From: Clostridia bacterium
GTDB taxonomy: Bacteria > Bacillota > Clostridia > Oscillospirales > Acutalibacteraceae
DNA: 64,000 bases
NCBI GenBank assembly: GCA_017465505.1
Contig: JAFTWB010000022.1
Span: forward strand, 1 to 64,000
Direction: 5' to 3'
The position numbers and the translations under genes are program-made. How positions within the stretch are numbered: the first letter of the stretch is position 1; the number at the start of each line of letters is the position of its first letter. Below the pieces are notes generated by a model. That model made no database searches, had not been told where the DNA came from, and was given only the letters and a program-made list of their open reading frames with translations. Positions 32,436-40,506 of this stretch are shown here, piece by piece.

Positions 32436-33440
32436 ATGCTTATGAATGATAATGAGTACTTAGAGATTATCAACTCTATAAAGCTTGAAATAAAAACAGC
32501 TCAGCACAAAGCTGCTGCAAGTGTTAACCGTGAGCTGATTATACTTTATCATAAAATCGGTAAGACTATTAACGCTCACAAAGTTTGGGGTAATAAATTT
32601 ATCGATAATCTGTCCTCGGACATCCGTATGGAGTTTCCAAACGCAAGGGGTTATTCGGTAAGGAATCTGAAATATATGGCGAAATTTGCCGAAACATATA
32701 AAGACGAGGAATTTGTGCAGACAGTATCTGCACAAATCCCCTGGTCGCATAATACTTTGATATTGGACAAAATTAAAGATCAGGTTCAGCGAGAATGGTA
32801 TATTCGCAAAACAGTGGAAAACGGTTGGTCGCATAGTGTGTTGACCCACCAGATTGAAAGTGATTTGTATACCCGACAAGTATTAGTTGATAAAATTTCA
32901 AATTTTGAAAACCGACTAGCTTCGCCTCAAAGCGAGCTTGCTGTACAGACTATGAAAGACCCGTATATTTTCGATTTTATTGCTATGCGAGAGGATATGG
33001 TGGAGCGTGATATTGAAGCCGCTTTGGTAAAGGATATCACAAGACTTTTGCTTGAGCTTGGTACAGGTTTTGCTTTTCTCGGTAATCAATACCACCTTAA
33101 CATAGGTGGTGACGATTTTTATATTGATCTGCTGTTTTATAATCTCAACCTGCGTTCTTATGTAGTTGTTGAGCTTAAAACAGGTGAGTTTAAGCCTGAA
33201 TACGCAGGAAAACTTAATTTTTATCTTTCTGCCGTTGACGAGATTTTAATAAAAGACGGAGATAATCCTACCATTGGATTACTACTCTGTAAAACTAAAA
33301 ATGATTTAGTGGCAGAATACACCTTGAGAGATATGTCGAAACCTATTGGGGTAAGCGAATATAAAATAACAGGTGATTTGCCGAAGGAATACGCAAGTCA
33401 GCTCCCTTCAATTGAAGATATCCATAACAGAATCAAGTAA
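32436..33440 (+). CDS. DUF1016 / YhcG-type PD-(D/E)XK nuclease-like protein
   Basis: A 334-residue protein of the YhcG family. The N-terminal half is DUF1016_N-like: helical, with SVNRELIILYHKIGKTI, YSVRNLKYMAKFAETY and QIPWSHNTLILDK. The C-terminal half has the nuclease core: FIDLLFYN-like FYIDLLFYNLNLRSYVVVEL followed by KTGEFKPEYAGKLNFYL, giving D...ELK of the PD-(D/E)XK fold. YhcG genes often sit beside type I restriction systems or in defence regions; here it is alone. The ATG has AGGTGAT upstream. The biological role of this family is unsettled. Confidence 0.88.
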   Translation: MLMNDNEYLEIINSIKLEIKTAQHKAAASVNRELIILYHKIGKTINAHKVWGNKFIDNLSSDIRMEFPNARGYSVRNLKYMAKFAETYKDEEFVQTVSAQIPWSHNTLILDKIKDQVQREWYIRKTVENGWSHSVLTHQIESDLYTRQVLVDKISNFENRLASPQSELAVQTMKDPYIFDFIAMREDMVERDIEAALVKDITRLLLELGTGFAFLGNQYHLNIGGDDFYIDLLFYNLNLRSYVVVELKTGEFKPEYAGKLNFYLSAVDEILIKDGDNPTIGLLLCKTKNDLVAEYTLRDMSKPIGVSEYKITGDLPKEYASQLPSIEDIHNRIK

Positions 33441-33446
33441 TCTTTT

Positions 33447-33480
33447 CAACCTCTGATAAGGTCGGGGGTTGATTTTATTG
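33447..33480 (+). terminator. Possible terminator of the DUF1016 gene
   Basis: CAACCTC and GGGGTTG form a 7-bp stem around a 10-base loop, followed by ATTTTATT. The T run is imperfect. Confidence 0.45.
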
Positions 33481-33498
33481 CCAAAAGGTAAATCCCGA

Positions 33499-33527
33499 TT
33501 GACTCCAATGCTTTAATCGTATATAAT
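33499..33527 (+). promoter_or_regulatory. Strong sigma-A promoter of the sortase-LCP operon
   Basis: TTGACT (33499-33504) and TATAAT (33522-33527) are 17 bp apart. Confidence 0.8.
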
Positions 33528-33563
33528 TAAAATGTATAGGTATATAGGTACAAAAGGAGTTTT

Positions 33564-34346
33564 ATGATGAAAAATCTGAGAGTTAAAAGGCTTTTTGGCA
33601 AGATATCCATTTTTCTTTGCGTCTGCGTTTTTGCAGGGGCTTTTTCTGCTTGTCAGCCCGACGCTCCCGATGTGTATAACACAACTGCTCCTGAAACCAC
33701 CGTCGGTGCGACGGAAGTGGGAACTGTACCTCAGACTACCGAGGAAATTTTACCCCAAAACCCTATAAATTTTGAGGAGCTTTTAAAGATAAACACCGAC
33801 CTCTACGCCTGGATTAAAATACCTGAAACCGTTATTGATTATCCCGTGGCACAGAGCAGTGTTGATGACGACAACTTCTATCTCCACCGTGATTATAGAG
33901 GTAACTACGACTTTGCAGGTACAATTTACTCTCAGCGTCACAACTCAAAGTATTTTGTGGAGAGAGTCACCGTGCTATATGGCCACAATATGCTGGACGG
34001 CTCTATGTTTGCCCAGCTTCACAAATTCTCCGACCCTGAGTTTTTTGAGAAAAACGACACCCTTTATGTTTACACTCCGGGCCATATTCTTACCTACAAG
34101 ATTTTTGCCGCCTTTGATTATGACGACAGGCATATTTTAAACAGCTTTAACTTCTACGACGACGAAGTTTATGAGCAGTATCTTGAGGATTGTCTTAACC
34201 CTCACTCTGCCAACGCAAACGTGAGAGAAGGCGTTACCTTAACTAAGGACGACAAAATCCTTGTGCTCAGCACTTGTCACGATTATATTTCCAGTCAGAG
34301 ATTTTTAGTACAGGGGGTGCTTGTTGATGACCAGAGAACCCAATGA
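33564..34346 (+). CDS. Class B sortase
   Basis: Sortases join surface proteins to peptidoglycan or build pili. This 260-residue protein has an N-terminal hydrophobic segment ending in FSACQPD, which could be a lipoprotein site rather than a plain helix. A Thr-rich linker follows, then a class B sortase domain: LYAWIKIPETVIDYPV, YLHRDYRGNYDFAGTIY, the His motif VLYGHNMLDGSMF, the catalytic Cys in VLSTCHD and the Arg in QRFLVQG. Start is ATG 33564 or 33567; AAAGGAG lies upstream of both. Its last 20 bp overlap the next LCP gene, so the two are translationally coupled. No sorting-motif substrate lies next to it. Confidence 0.93.
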   Translation: MMKNLRVKRLFGKISIFLCVCVFAGAFSACQPDAPDVYNTTAPETTVGATEVGTVPQTTEEILPQNPINFEELLKINTDLYAWIKIPETVIDYPVAQSSVDDDNFYLHRDYRGNYDFAGTIYSQRHNSKYFVERVTVLYGHNMLDGSMFAQLHKFSDPEFFEKNDTLYVYTPGHILTYKIFAAFDYDDRHILNSFNFYDDEVYEQYLEDCLNPHSANANVREGVTLTKDDKILVLSTCHDYISSQRFLVQGVLVDDQRTQ

Positions 34347-35628
34347 TTTTAACATTGATAAAACAGAGCTTCAGCCTGATGTTACTCCTGAAATAAACAG
34401 AGAAATTTCAGATAACACAAAAAGTAATATGGATGAGAGAGATTACGACGACTTTATCTACACCAGATACCACGGCAGGAAAAGAAATATTTTCAGCTCT
34501 CAGCAAAGCCACAATACCACTTGCTCCTATTCCTCTCAGAATCATTTTGTAAAAGAAGTAAGAGCAAGCCACAAACGCAGAAAGCCCTGGTGGAAGAAGC
34601 TTATTATAGTTCTTGCTATTATTCTGGCAAGCCTTATCTTTCTTTCTGCCGTTGCAGTGGGCGTTTTCTTTATTCTTAAGCAACAGGGAATTGCTCAGCT
34701 TAAGACGGATGATGTGGATATGACCGCACCTGTTATCCAGAATGCAGGAGTTTCAGTGGACAACGCCCGAAACACCATCACCTACAACGGCACTACCTAC
34801 GGCTACAACAGCGATATGACGTCAATTCTGTGCATTGGTGTGGATAAGGACGAAGGCTTCGGTCTTGAAAACGAGGCAGTGGGCACAGGCGGACAGGCTG
34901 ACGCCCTTTACCTTGTGGCTCTTGACACAAAAACAGGCAAAACAAGTATTATCGCCATTTCCCGTGATATTTATTCTGATATCGGCACTTATTCCACCGA
35001 CGGCAAGTACGCAGGTGTTGAGAAGGCTCAGCTTTGTCTGGCTTATGCCTATGGCGACGGCAAAGAAACAAGCTGCGAAAACACTGTAAATGCCGTGGAG
35101 AGGCTTTTCTATAATCTCCCTGTAAATTCTTACTTTGCCATTGAATTTGACGCTATTGCGCCTCTTAATGACGCAGTAGGCGGTGTTGATGTTACTATTA
35201 CCGACGAGTATCTTTATCACGGTGCAGGATATAACTGGCACACAGGGGACAGAGTTCACCTTTGGGGAGATGACGCAAGAGCTTACCTTCAGTACAGAGA
35301 TGTAACCGAGCTTGGCTCAAGCGTGGACAGAATGAACCGCCAGATTGAGTATATTGAGGGTTTTTCTGCCAATGCAATCGCTATGACCAAAAAAGACCTT
35401 ACTACTCCCGTGACTCTTTTTAACATTGTGCAGGAGTATTCTGTTACAAATCTTAACGCTTCAAAGATTTCCGCTTTGGGCTACACTGTGGCAACTTCGT
35501 CATTGAGCCCTCAGTTTAAGAAAGTTCCCGGTGAAGTAATCCACAACGGTGAGTATGCCGAGTTTGTGGTAGACGAGCAGGGAATGCTTGAGCTGATTTT
35601 AGACGTGTATTACAGACCATTAGCATAA
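34327..35628 (+). CDS. LytR-CpsA-Psr (LCP) family protein, membrane-anchored
   Basis: A 433-residue LCP phosphotransferase. About 80 cytoplasmic residues (acidic, then basic RKRNIFSS and KRRKPWWKK) precede one membrane helix (about 90-115). The extracellular LCP domain has SILCIGVDKDE, GQADALYLVAL, the conserved ISRDIYSDI, and SSVDRMNRQIEYI. The ATG at 34327 has GGGGGTG about eight bases upstream and overlaps the sortase gene. Pairing with a sortase suggests wall-polymer and surface-protein attachment are made together. The strong hairpin after it ends the operon. Confidence 0.93.
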   Translation: MTREPNDFNIDKTELQPDVTPEINREISDNTKSNMDERDYDDFIYTRYHGRKRNIFSSQQSHNTTCSYSSQNHFVKEVRASHKRRKPWWKKLIIVLAIILASLIFLSAVAVGVFFILKQQGIAQLKTDDVDMTAPVIQNAGVSVDNARNTITYNGTTYGYNSDMTSILCIGVDKDEGFGLENEAVGTGGQADALYLVALDTKTGKTSIIAISRDIYSDIGTYSTDGKYAGVEKAQLCLAYAYGDGKETSCENTVNAVERLFYNLPVNSYFAIEFDAIAPLNDAVGGVDVTITDEYLYHGAGYNWHTGDRVHLWGDDARAYLQYRDVTELGSSVDRMNRQIEYIEGFSANAIAMTKKDLTTPVTLFNIVQEYSVTNLNASKISALGYTVATSSLSPQFKKVPGEVIHNGEYAEFVVDEQGMLELILDVYYRPLA

Positions 35629-35631
35629 AAA

Positions 35632-35679
35632 ATACTACCCGAAAAAGAGTTTTCTATTCTCTTCTTCGGGTAGTTTTTG
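35632..35679. terminator. Bidirectional terminator between LCP and metH genes
   Basis: ACTACCCGAA with TTCGGGTAGT, extended inward by AAGAG with CTCTT. T runs occur on both sides. Confidence 0.92.
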
Positions 35680-35695
35680 TTTTATATTGCTTAAA

Positions 35696-38065
35696 TTATA
35701 TATTACCAAAATATTGGTCGCAGAGCCTTACGCTTTGCATTGCGTCCTTGGCGTAGAAATCCGCCTGAATCTTCTTGGCGTATTCCTCGCTGAGCACTGC
35801 TCCGCCTACCATTGTCCTGATGTGCGGAGCCTTTTCTTTAAGAGCCTTTATTGTGTCTTCCATAGAGGTGACGGTAGTGGTCATAAGAGCCGAGAGAAGC
35901 ACCATCTCTGCTTTATAATCAATGGCACTGTCCACAATTTTCTCCACAGGTACATCTTTGCCTAAATCCATAACCTCGTAGCCGTAGTTTTCAAGCAAAA
36001 GCTTTACAATGTTCTTGCCGATGTCGTGGATATCTCCCTTAACGGTGGCAATTACAAGGCGTCTGCCGTTGGTGGCAGTTGTGCCTTTTTCCTGAATTTT
36101 TGCCTTTACTTCGTAAAACGCCGCCTTTGCCGCCTCGGCGCTCATAAGCAGAGATGGCAGGTAAACCCTGCCTTTTTCAAAGCCTTCGCCAACCTTGTCC
36201 AGAGCAGGGATAATCTCTTCTTTCACAAGCTCAAGAGGGTCACTGCTTTCTAAAGCGGTCTTGGCAAGAGTACGGCTTTTGTCCACAAGTCCGCTTTCTA
36301 CGGCTTCTTTTAAAGTAAGGTCAGAGGCTGTTTGAGGCGAAGCTGTGACTGAGCCTTCCTCTTTCATAACTCTGTCTATAATTTCTTCGGCAAAATTTTC
36401 GTAGGAGTCGTTTCTGGGGTTGTTTAAAGCACTCATCATAAGCTGTGAGTGAGGATTTAAAATGGCACCCTTAAGGCCTGCACCCAGAGCCAGAGCGAAA
36501 AATTCAGAGTTTACCTTATCTCTGAGAGGCAGACCGAAGGAAACATTGGAAACACCCAGCACCGTGTTAACCCCCAGAGCGGTGATTCCTTTAACGGAGT
36601 CGAGGGTTACCTTGGCGGCATTTCTGTCGGCACTGATTGCCATTGTGAGGGCGTCTACGATGATATCTTTTTTCTCAATGCCGTAGCTTTGGGCTTCAGC
36701 TATGATTTTTTTGGCAATTTCAATTCGCTCCTCGGCGGTTTCAGGGATACCCTTTTCGTCGAGAGTAAGGGCAATTACTGCACCACCGTATTTTTTAACC
36801 AAGGGGAAAACCGCGTCCATAGACTCGTTTTTGCCGTTGACAGAGTTAACAAGAGCCTTGCCGTTGTAAACTCTCAGTGCCTTTTCCAAAGCCACAGGGT
36901 CGGATGTATCAATAACCAGAGGTAAATCTGTAACGCCTTGTAACGCCTTTACAGTGGAAGAGAGTACCTCTTTTTCATCAATCTCAGGCAGACCGCAGTT
37001 TACGTCCAGCATTTTTGCTCCGGCTTTCTGCTGATAAATACCCTCGGATAAGATAAAAGACAAATCTCCCTCACGAAAAGCCGCCTTAACTTTGCTTTTG
37101 CCTGTGGGGTTGATTCTCTCGCCTATGCACACAGGCTCTTCACCCCACAAAACTGCGTGGGTGTAGGAGCTTACAAGAGTGTGGTTTTTCTTTGTGATTT
37201 CTCTGAAAGCTTTAGGCTTAAGAGCCTTTGAGAGCTTTCTTATGTAGCTTGGAGTTGTGCCGCAGCAGCCGCCTACAATCCTTGCACCCATCTGAGTGGC
37301 TTTCTCCATAGCTTTTACAAATTCGTCCTCGCTTACGTCAAAAAGAGTCTTGCCGTCAATGATTTTAGGCAGACCTGCGTTTGGCATAATCAGAAGAGGG
37401 GTGGAGCTGTACTTTTGAAAATCAGGAAGCACCTGAAGCATTTTCTCAGGGCCTAAAGAGCAGTTAAGACCTATGGCGTCTACCCGCAGACCTTCTAAAA
37501 GAGCAATCATTGCAGGTGCACTTGCTCCTGTCATAAGCTTTTTGTTTTCGTCGTAAACATTGCTGACAAAAACGGGCAGAGAGCTGTTTTCTTTAGCTGC
37601 CAGCACCGCCGCCTTTGTTTCGAAGGAATCGTTCATTGTTTCGATAATAATAAGGTCGGCTCTGTCTTCTGCTATGCGGATAGTTTCTGCGAAAATTTCA
37701 TAAGCTTCTTCAAAGCTTAAGTCGCCAAAAGGAGCAAGAAGCTTGCCCAAAGGGCCTATGTCAAGGGCAAGATAACGCTCGCTAAAGCCTTCTCTTGCCT
37801 TTTCACCGCATTTGAGAGCGGCGTCGATTATTTCTTTAAGCTCTTCTTTTGAAAATTTCAGGGTGTTCGCACCGAAGGTGTTAAGGGTGATTACATCAGC
37901 ACCTGCTTCTAAATATTCTCGGTGAATTGAGGTGATAACCTCACTTTCGGTGAGGTTGTAAATTTCGGGCAAAGGGACTTTTGGCAGATTCTTTGACTGA
38001 ATCATAGTGCCCATTGCACCGTCGAAAATGATAATTTCTTTGGAAAGTTTTTCTAAAATATTCAT
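35696..38065 (-). CDS. metH: Cobalamin-dependent methionine synthase, without activation domain
   Basis: A 789-residue enzyme that moves a methyl group from 5-methyltetrahydrofolate to homocysteine through cobalamin. Domain order: homocysteine-binding barrel (residues about 1-285; zinc cysteines in GLNCS and VGGCCGTTP), pterin-binding barrel (about 295-565; GERINPTGKSK), helical cap, and cobalamin-binding domain with GDIHDIGKNIV (the axial His) near residue 670. It stops there; the C-terminal reactivation domain of E. coli MetH is encoded by the next upstream gene. AAAGGACG precedes the start, 1 bp after the activation gene. Operon order is metF, activation gene, metH. Confidence 0.96.
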   Translation of the reverse strand: MNILEKLSKEIIIFDGAMGTMIQSKNLPKVPLPEIYNLTESEVITSIHREYLEAGADVITLNTFGANTLKFSKEELKEIIDAALKCGEKAREGFSERYLALDIGPLGKLLAPFGDLSFEEAYEIFAETIRIAEDRADLIIIETMNDSFETKAAVLAAKENSSLPVFVSNVYDENKKLMTGASAPAMIALLEGLRVDAIGLNCSLGPEKMLQVLPDFQKYSSTPLLIMPNAGLPKIIDGKTLFDVSEDEFVKAMEKATQMGARIVGGCCGTTPSYIRKLSKALKPKAFREITKKNHTLVSSYTHAVLWGEEPVCIGERINPTGKSKVKAAFREGDLSFILSEGIYQQKAGAKMLDVNCGLPEIDEKEVLSSTVKALQGVTDLPLVIDTSDPVALEKALRVYNGKALVNSVNGKNESMDAVFPLVKKYGGAVIALTLDEKGIPETAEERIEIAKKIIAEAQSYGIEKKDIIVDALTMAISADRNAAKVTLDSVKGITALGVNTVLGVSNVSFGLPLRDKVNSEFFALALGAGLKGAILNPHSQLMMSALNNPRNDSYENFAEEIIDRVMKEEGSVTASPQTASDLTLKEAVESGLVDKSRTLAKTALESSDPLELVKEEIIPALDKVGEGFEKGRVYLPSLLMSAEAAKAAFYEVKAKIQEKGTTATNGRRLVIATVKGDIHDIGKNIVKLLLENYGYEVMDLGKDVPVEKIVDSAIDYKAEMVLLSALMTTTVTSMEDTIKALKEKAPHIRTMVGGAVLSEEYAKKIQADFYAKDAMQSVRLCDQYFGNI

Positions 38066-38066
38066 A

Positions 38067-38651
38067 TTAAACGTCCTTTGGAATAACCGCCGTAACGGAT
38101 TTTGATGGAGCGGACATCAGCGACTCTGTAAGGGTTACGCCGATATTAAGAGTTGCACCAAGCTCGTCTATAATAAATCTCTGATAAGCTATGGGAAAAT
38201 CGCCATAGCCCGGAGAAAAACGCCTGTGGCAAGAAACCTTGAAAATCTCCTTGCACATTTTGTTGCAGAGAGCCTCAACGGTAGCCGCCGCCAGAGCGTC
38301 CAGCATAAGGGCGAGAGAAGGCTCGCAGAGAGAATATCTGTTAATAAGCCTGTCAGCAGCAATGCCTGCCGTTGCCGCCATAAGCGCACAGCCTTTGCTT
38401 TCTTTAAGGAAGGTCTTGAGGCCCTGAGAATGAATTTTTTCGTCGCCGATTATTACCCCATCTTCAAAATATGTGCAGTCATAGAATTTATAAACCGCCT
38501 TGGGCTTGAGGCTTTCTGCTAAAAGCTCATAGGCCTTCTCATAAAGGCGGTTAAGGCTTTCGTCGGCTTCGCCTTTAATCCCTGCGTATCGGAAAGCCTC
38601 GTTTTTGTCTATTTCAAGCTCAGCAAAGGGGGCTTCAAATTTTACCGTCAT
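38067..38651 (-). CDS. Methionine synthase reactivation-domain protein
   Basis: A 194-residue stand-alone version of the MetH activation domain, which binds S-adenosylmethionine and remethylates oxidised cobalamin. RRFSPGYGDFPIAYQ is the diagnostic R..SPGYGD motif, followed by NIGVTLTESLMSAPSKSV. The start codon overlaps the metF stop as ATGA, so the two are coupled. Its position between metF and the truncated metH supports a three-gene methionine cycle operon. Split MetH of this kind is known in Clostridia. Confidence 0.92.
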   Translation of the reverse strand: MTVKFEAPFAELEIDKNEAFRYAGIKGEADESLNRLYEKAYELLAESLKPKAVYKFYDCTYFEDGVIIGDEKIHSQGLKTFLKESKGCALMAATAGIAADRLINRYSLCEPSLALMLDALAAATVEALCNKMCKEIFKVSCHRRFSPGYGDFPIAYQRFIIDELGATLNIGVTLTESLMSAPSKSVTAVIPKDV

Positions 38652-39511
38652 CTGATAATCTCCGAAAGATTTTCCTGAATCTTTTTGGCAACATAGGGCT
38701 TGTTCATTGAGTAAACGTGAACATTTTTAATGCCATTGGCGTAAAGGTCGATAATCTGCTGAGTTGCGTAGGCAATGCCTGCCTGAGTCATAGCGTCAGG
38801 CTTGTCACCGTATTTTTCGGCAATTTTTATGAAAGGCTTGGGAAGAGCAGTACCCGAAAGCTCGCAGGCTCGCATAATCTGCTTTGCGTTGGTAATGGGC
38901 ATAACACCTGCCACAATTGGCACAAAAATACCCTTTTTGCGAAGCTTGTCTATATATGAGTAAAGGATTTCGTTGTCAAAAAACATCTGTGTAGTGAGGA
39001 AAGAGCAGCCTGCCTCTACCTTTTTTGCAATATTTCTGATGTCTTCATCGAGGCTTTCGCTTTCAAGATGTCCCTCGGGATAGCAAGCACCGCCAATGCA
39101 GAAGTCGCCCTGCTTTTTGATTTCTTCTATAAGCTCTGAGGCATAACGGAAAGCTCCTGATTTTCCGTCATCTCCCTGAGGAATATCTCCACGAAGTGCC
39201 AGAATATTTTCTATGCCTGCCTCTTTAAGCTGAGTAAGCTGGCTTTGTATTCTTTCTTTGGTGGATGAAATACAGGTAAGATGAGCCAGAGCGGTTACAC
39301 CGTGAGTTTTTTCGATGTCCTCGGCAATCTTCACCGTAAAGTCGCTTGTGCCGCCGCCTGCACCGTAAGTCACGCTCATAAAATCAGGCTTGATAGAAGC
39401 GATTTCTCCTATGGCGAATTTCATTTTTTCAAAAGTATCCTGAGCCTTTGGTGGGAAAACCTCAAAGCTCAGAGTTGGTCTGGAAAGAGAAAAAAGCTCA
39501 TTAAGCTTCAT
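38648..39511 (-). CDS. metF: 5,10-methylenetetrahydrofolate reductase
   Basis: A 287-residue FAD-dependent TIM-barrel enzyme that makes 5-methyltetrahydrofolate for MetH. Motifs: LSFEVFPPK at the N-terminus, SVTYGAGGGTSD, HLTCISSTKE, LALRGDIPQGD and FLTTQMFFDN, with VPIVAGVMPITN later. ACGGAGG lies upstream of the ATG. A good promoter gives a leader of only about 15 nt, so no S-box or T-box control is present. It is the first gene of the methionine operon. Confidence 0.97.
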   Translation of the reverse strand: MKLNELFSLSRPTLSFEVFPPKAQDTFEKMKFAIGEIASIKPDFMSVTYGAGGGTSDFTVKIAEDIEKTHGVTALAHLTCISSTKERIQSQLTQLKEAGIENILALRGDIPQGDDGKSGAFRYASELIEEIKKQGDFCIGGACYPEGHLESESLDEDIRNIAKKVEAGCSFLTTQMFFDNEILYSYIDKLRKKGIFVPIVAGVMPITNAKQIMRACELSGTALPKPFIKIAEKYGDKPDAMTQAGIAYATQQIIDLYANGIKNVHVYSMNKPYVAKKIQENLSEIIR

Positions 39512-39533
39512 AAAAACACCTCCGTATCATTTA

Positions 39534-39562
39534 ATTATAACAAATACAAATATATAAAGCAA
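39534..39562 (-). promoter_or_regulatory. Promoter of the metF operon
   Basis: On the minus strand TTGCTT (39562-39557) and TATAAT (39539-39534) are 17 bp apart, with an extended TG before the -10. Confidence 0.75.
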
Positions 39563-39597
39563 GAAAAACAGCACTTTGTAGCGAGCGGTGGGGCGAT

Positions 39598-39960
39598 ATA
39601 TTTGCTTACGCAAGATGATGTGTTTGTGTAAACACAAACATTGTGGTGGCACGCTTTGCGTGCAATCCTATTTTATTTAATAATCGGAGCGAAGCAACCC
39701 GAAATTTTCAACTTGGCCATTTTCCCGCCGTTAATCATAGGTTCAATTTATATCTAACCTATCCAAAGGCGGAACTGCCCACCGTGGCTAACGGTCAAAA
39801 GGCGGAACTGCCCACCGTGGCTAACGGTCAAAAGGCGGAACTGCCCACCGTGGCTAACGGTCAAAAGGCGGAATTGCCCTGCCGTGGCTAACGGCCGGAA
39901 TTGCCCTCGGGTGGCTAACCCGGCTCAATTGCCCTGTCGTGGCTAACGACTGGTTAACGG
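39598..39960. repeat. Mosaic intergenic repeat, copy 5 (33-bp and 27-bp array)
   Basis: This fills most of the 535-bp gap between metF and the next gene. It has a mini-hairpin with TGATGTGTTTG, then the 69-bp block at 39646-39714 that differs from 15925-15993 at one position. CCGCCGTTAATCATAGG follows, and then tandem units starting at 39770, 39803, 39836, 39869 and 39896. The first four are 33 bp apart, with core GCCCACCGTGGCTAACGGTC, and the rest about 27 bp, as in copy 2. Confidence 0.85.
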
Positions 39961-39989
39961 ATGTTTATATATTGTTCATCAAAACTCTA

Positions 39990-40018
39990 TTGTTTTCTTA
40001 TATATTTGGTGATACAAT
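39990..40018 (+). promoter_or_regulatory. Promoter of the 40047 gene
   Basis: TTGTTT (39990-39995) and TACAAT (40013-40018) are 17 bp apart, 28 bp before the start. Confidence 0.7.
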
Positions 40019-40046
40019 AAGATAAACAATCAAAGGAGAGCTTACA

Positions 40047-40466
40047 ATGGGCTTTATACAGAAAATTCAGCAGTTTATGATGGGCAGAAACGGCTTCGAT
40101 TCTTTTACCCTTTTTCTTTTTATTATTTCTTTAGGTGTGTCAAGTGCAAACTTTTTTGTATGGGATTACACCGCTTCTCTCATTCTTTATGGTGTTCAGC
40201 TTCTGATTCTGGGCTATGCGGCTTTTCGTGTTTTCTCCAGAAGTGTTCACAAAAGAAGTGCGGAAAACCGTATGTTTTTAAAAATCTTCAATGGTATCAA
40301 AAACTTTTTTGTACTTCAGAAAAACCGAATCCGTGACATTAAAAAATACCGCTACCGCAAGTGTAAGTACTGCAAAGCTACTTTAAGGCTGAAAAGAAGA
40401 AGAGGCAAGCACAGTGTGCGTTGCCCCAAGTGCCGCGGTGAGTTCAAAGTAAATATCATAGTATAA
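40047..40466 (+). CDS. Membrane protein with C-terminal zinc ribbon
   Basis: A 139-residue protein with two hydrophobic segments (about residues 18-38 and 42-60), a basic stretch, and a zinc-ribbon end: CKYCKATLRLKRRRGKHSV then RCPKCRGEF (C..C...C..C). The arginine- and lysine-rich tail suggests nucleic-acid or ribosome contact at the membrane. This protein type is conserved in Oscillospirales as far as I recall, without known function. AAAGGAG precedes the ATG. Confidence 0.82.
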   Translation: MGFIQKIQQFMMGRNGFDSFTLFLFIISLGVSSANFFVWDYTASLILYGVQLLILGYAAFRVFSRSVHKRSAENRMFLKIFNGIKNFFVLQKNRIRDIKKYRYRKCKYCKATLRLKRRRGKHSVRCPKCRGEFKVNIIV

Positions 40467-40470
40467 AGAA

Positions 40471-40505
40471 AACCTCTGAGCTTAATACTCAGAGGTTAAA
40501 TTTTT
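40471..40505. terminator. Bidirectional terminator
   Basis: AACCTCTGAG and CTCAGAGGTT form a 10-bp stem between convergent genes, with TTTTT to the right and TTTTC on the other strand. Confidence 0.85.
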
Positions 40506-40506
40506 A

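Noticed and set aside
39512..39560. S-box or other methionine riboswitch before metF
   Set aside because: The promoter lies only about 15 nt before the ribosome site, leaving no room for a riboswitch.
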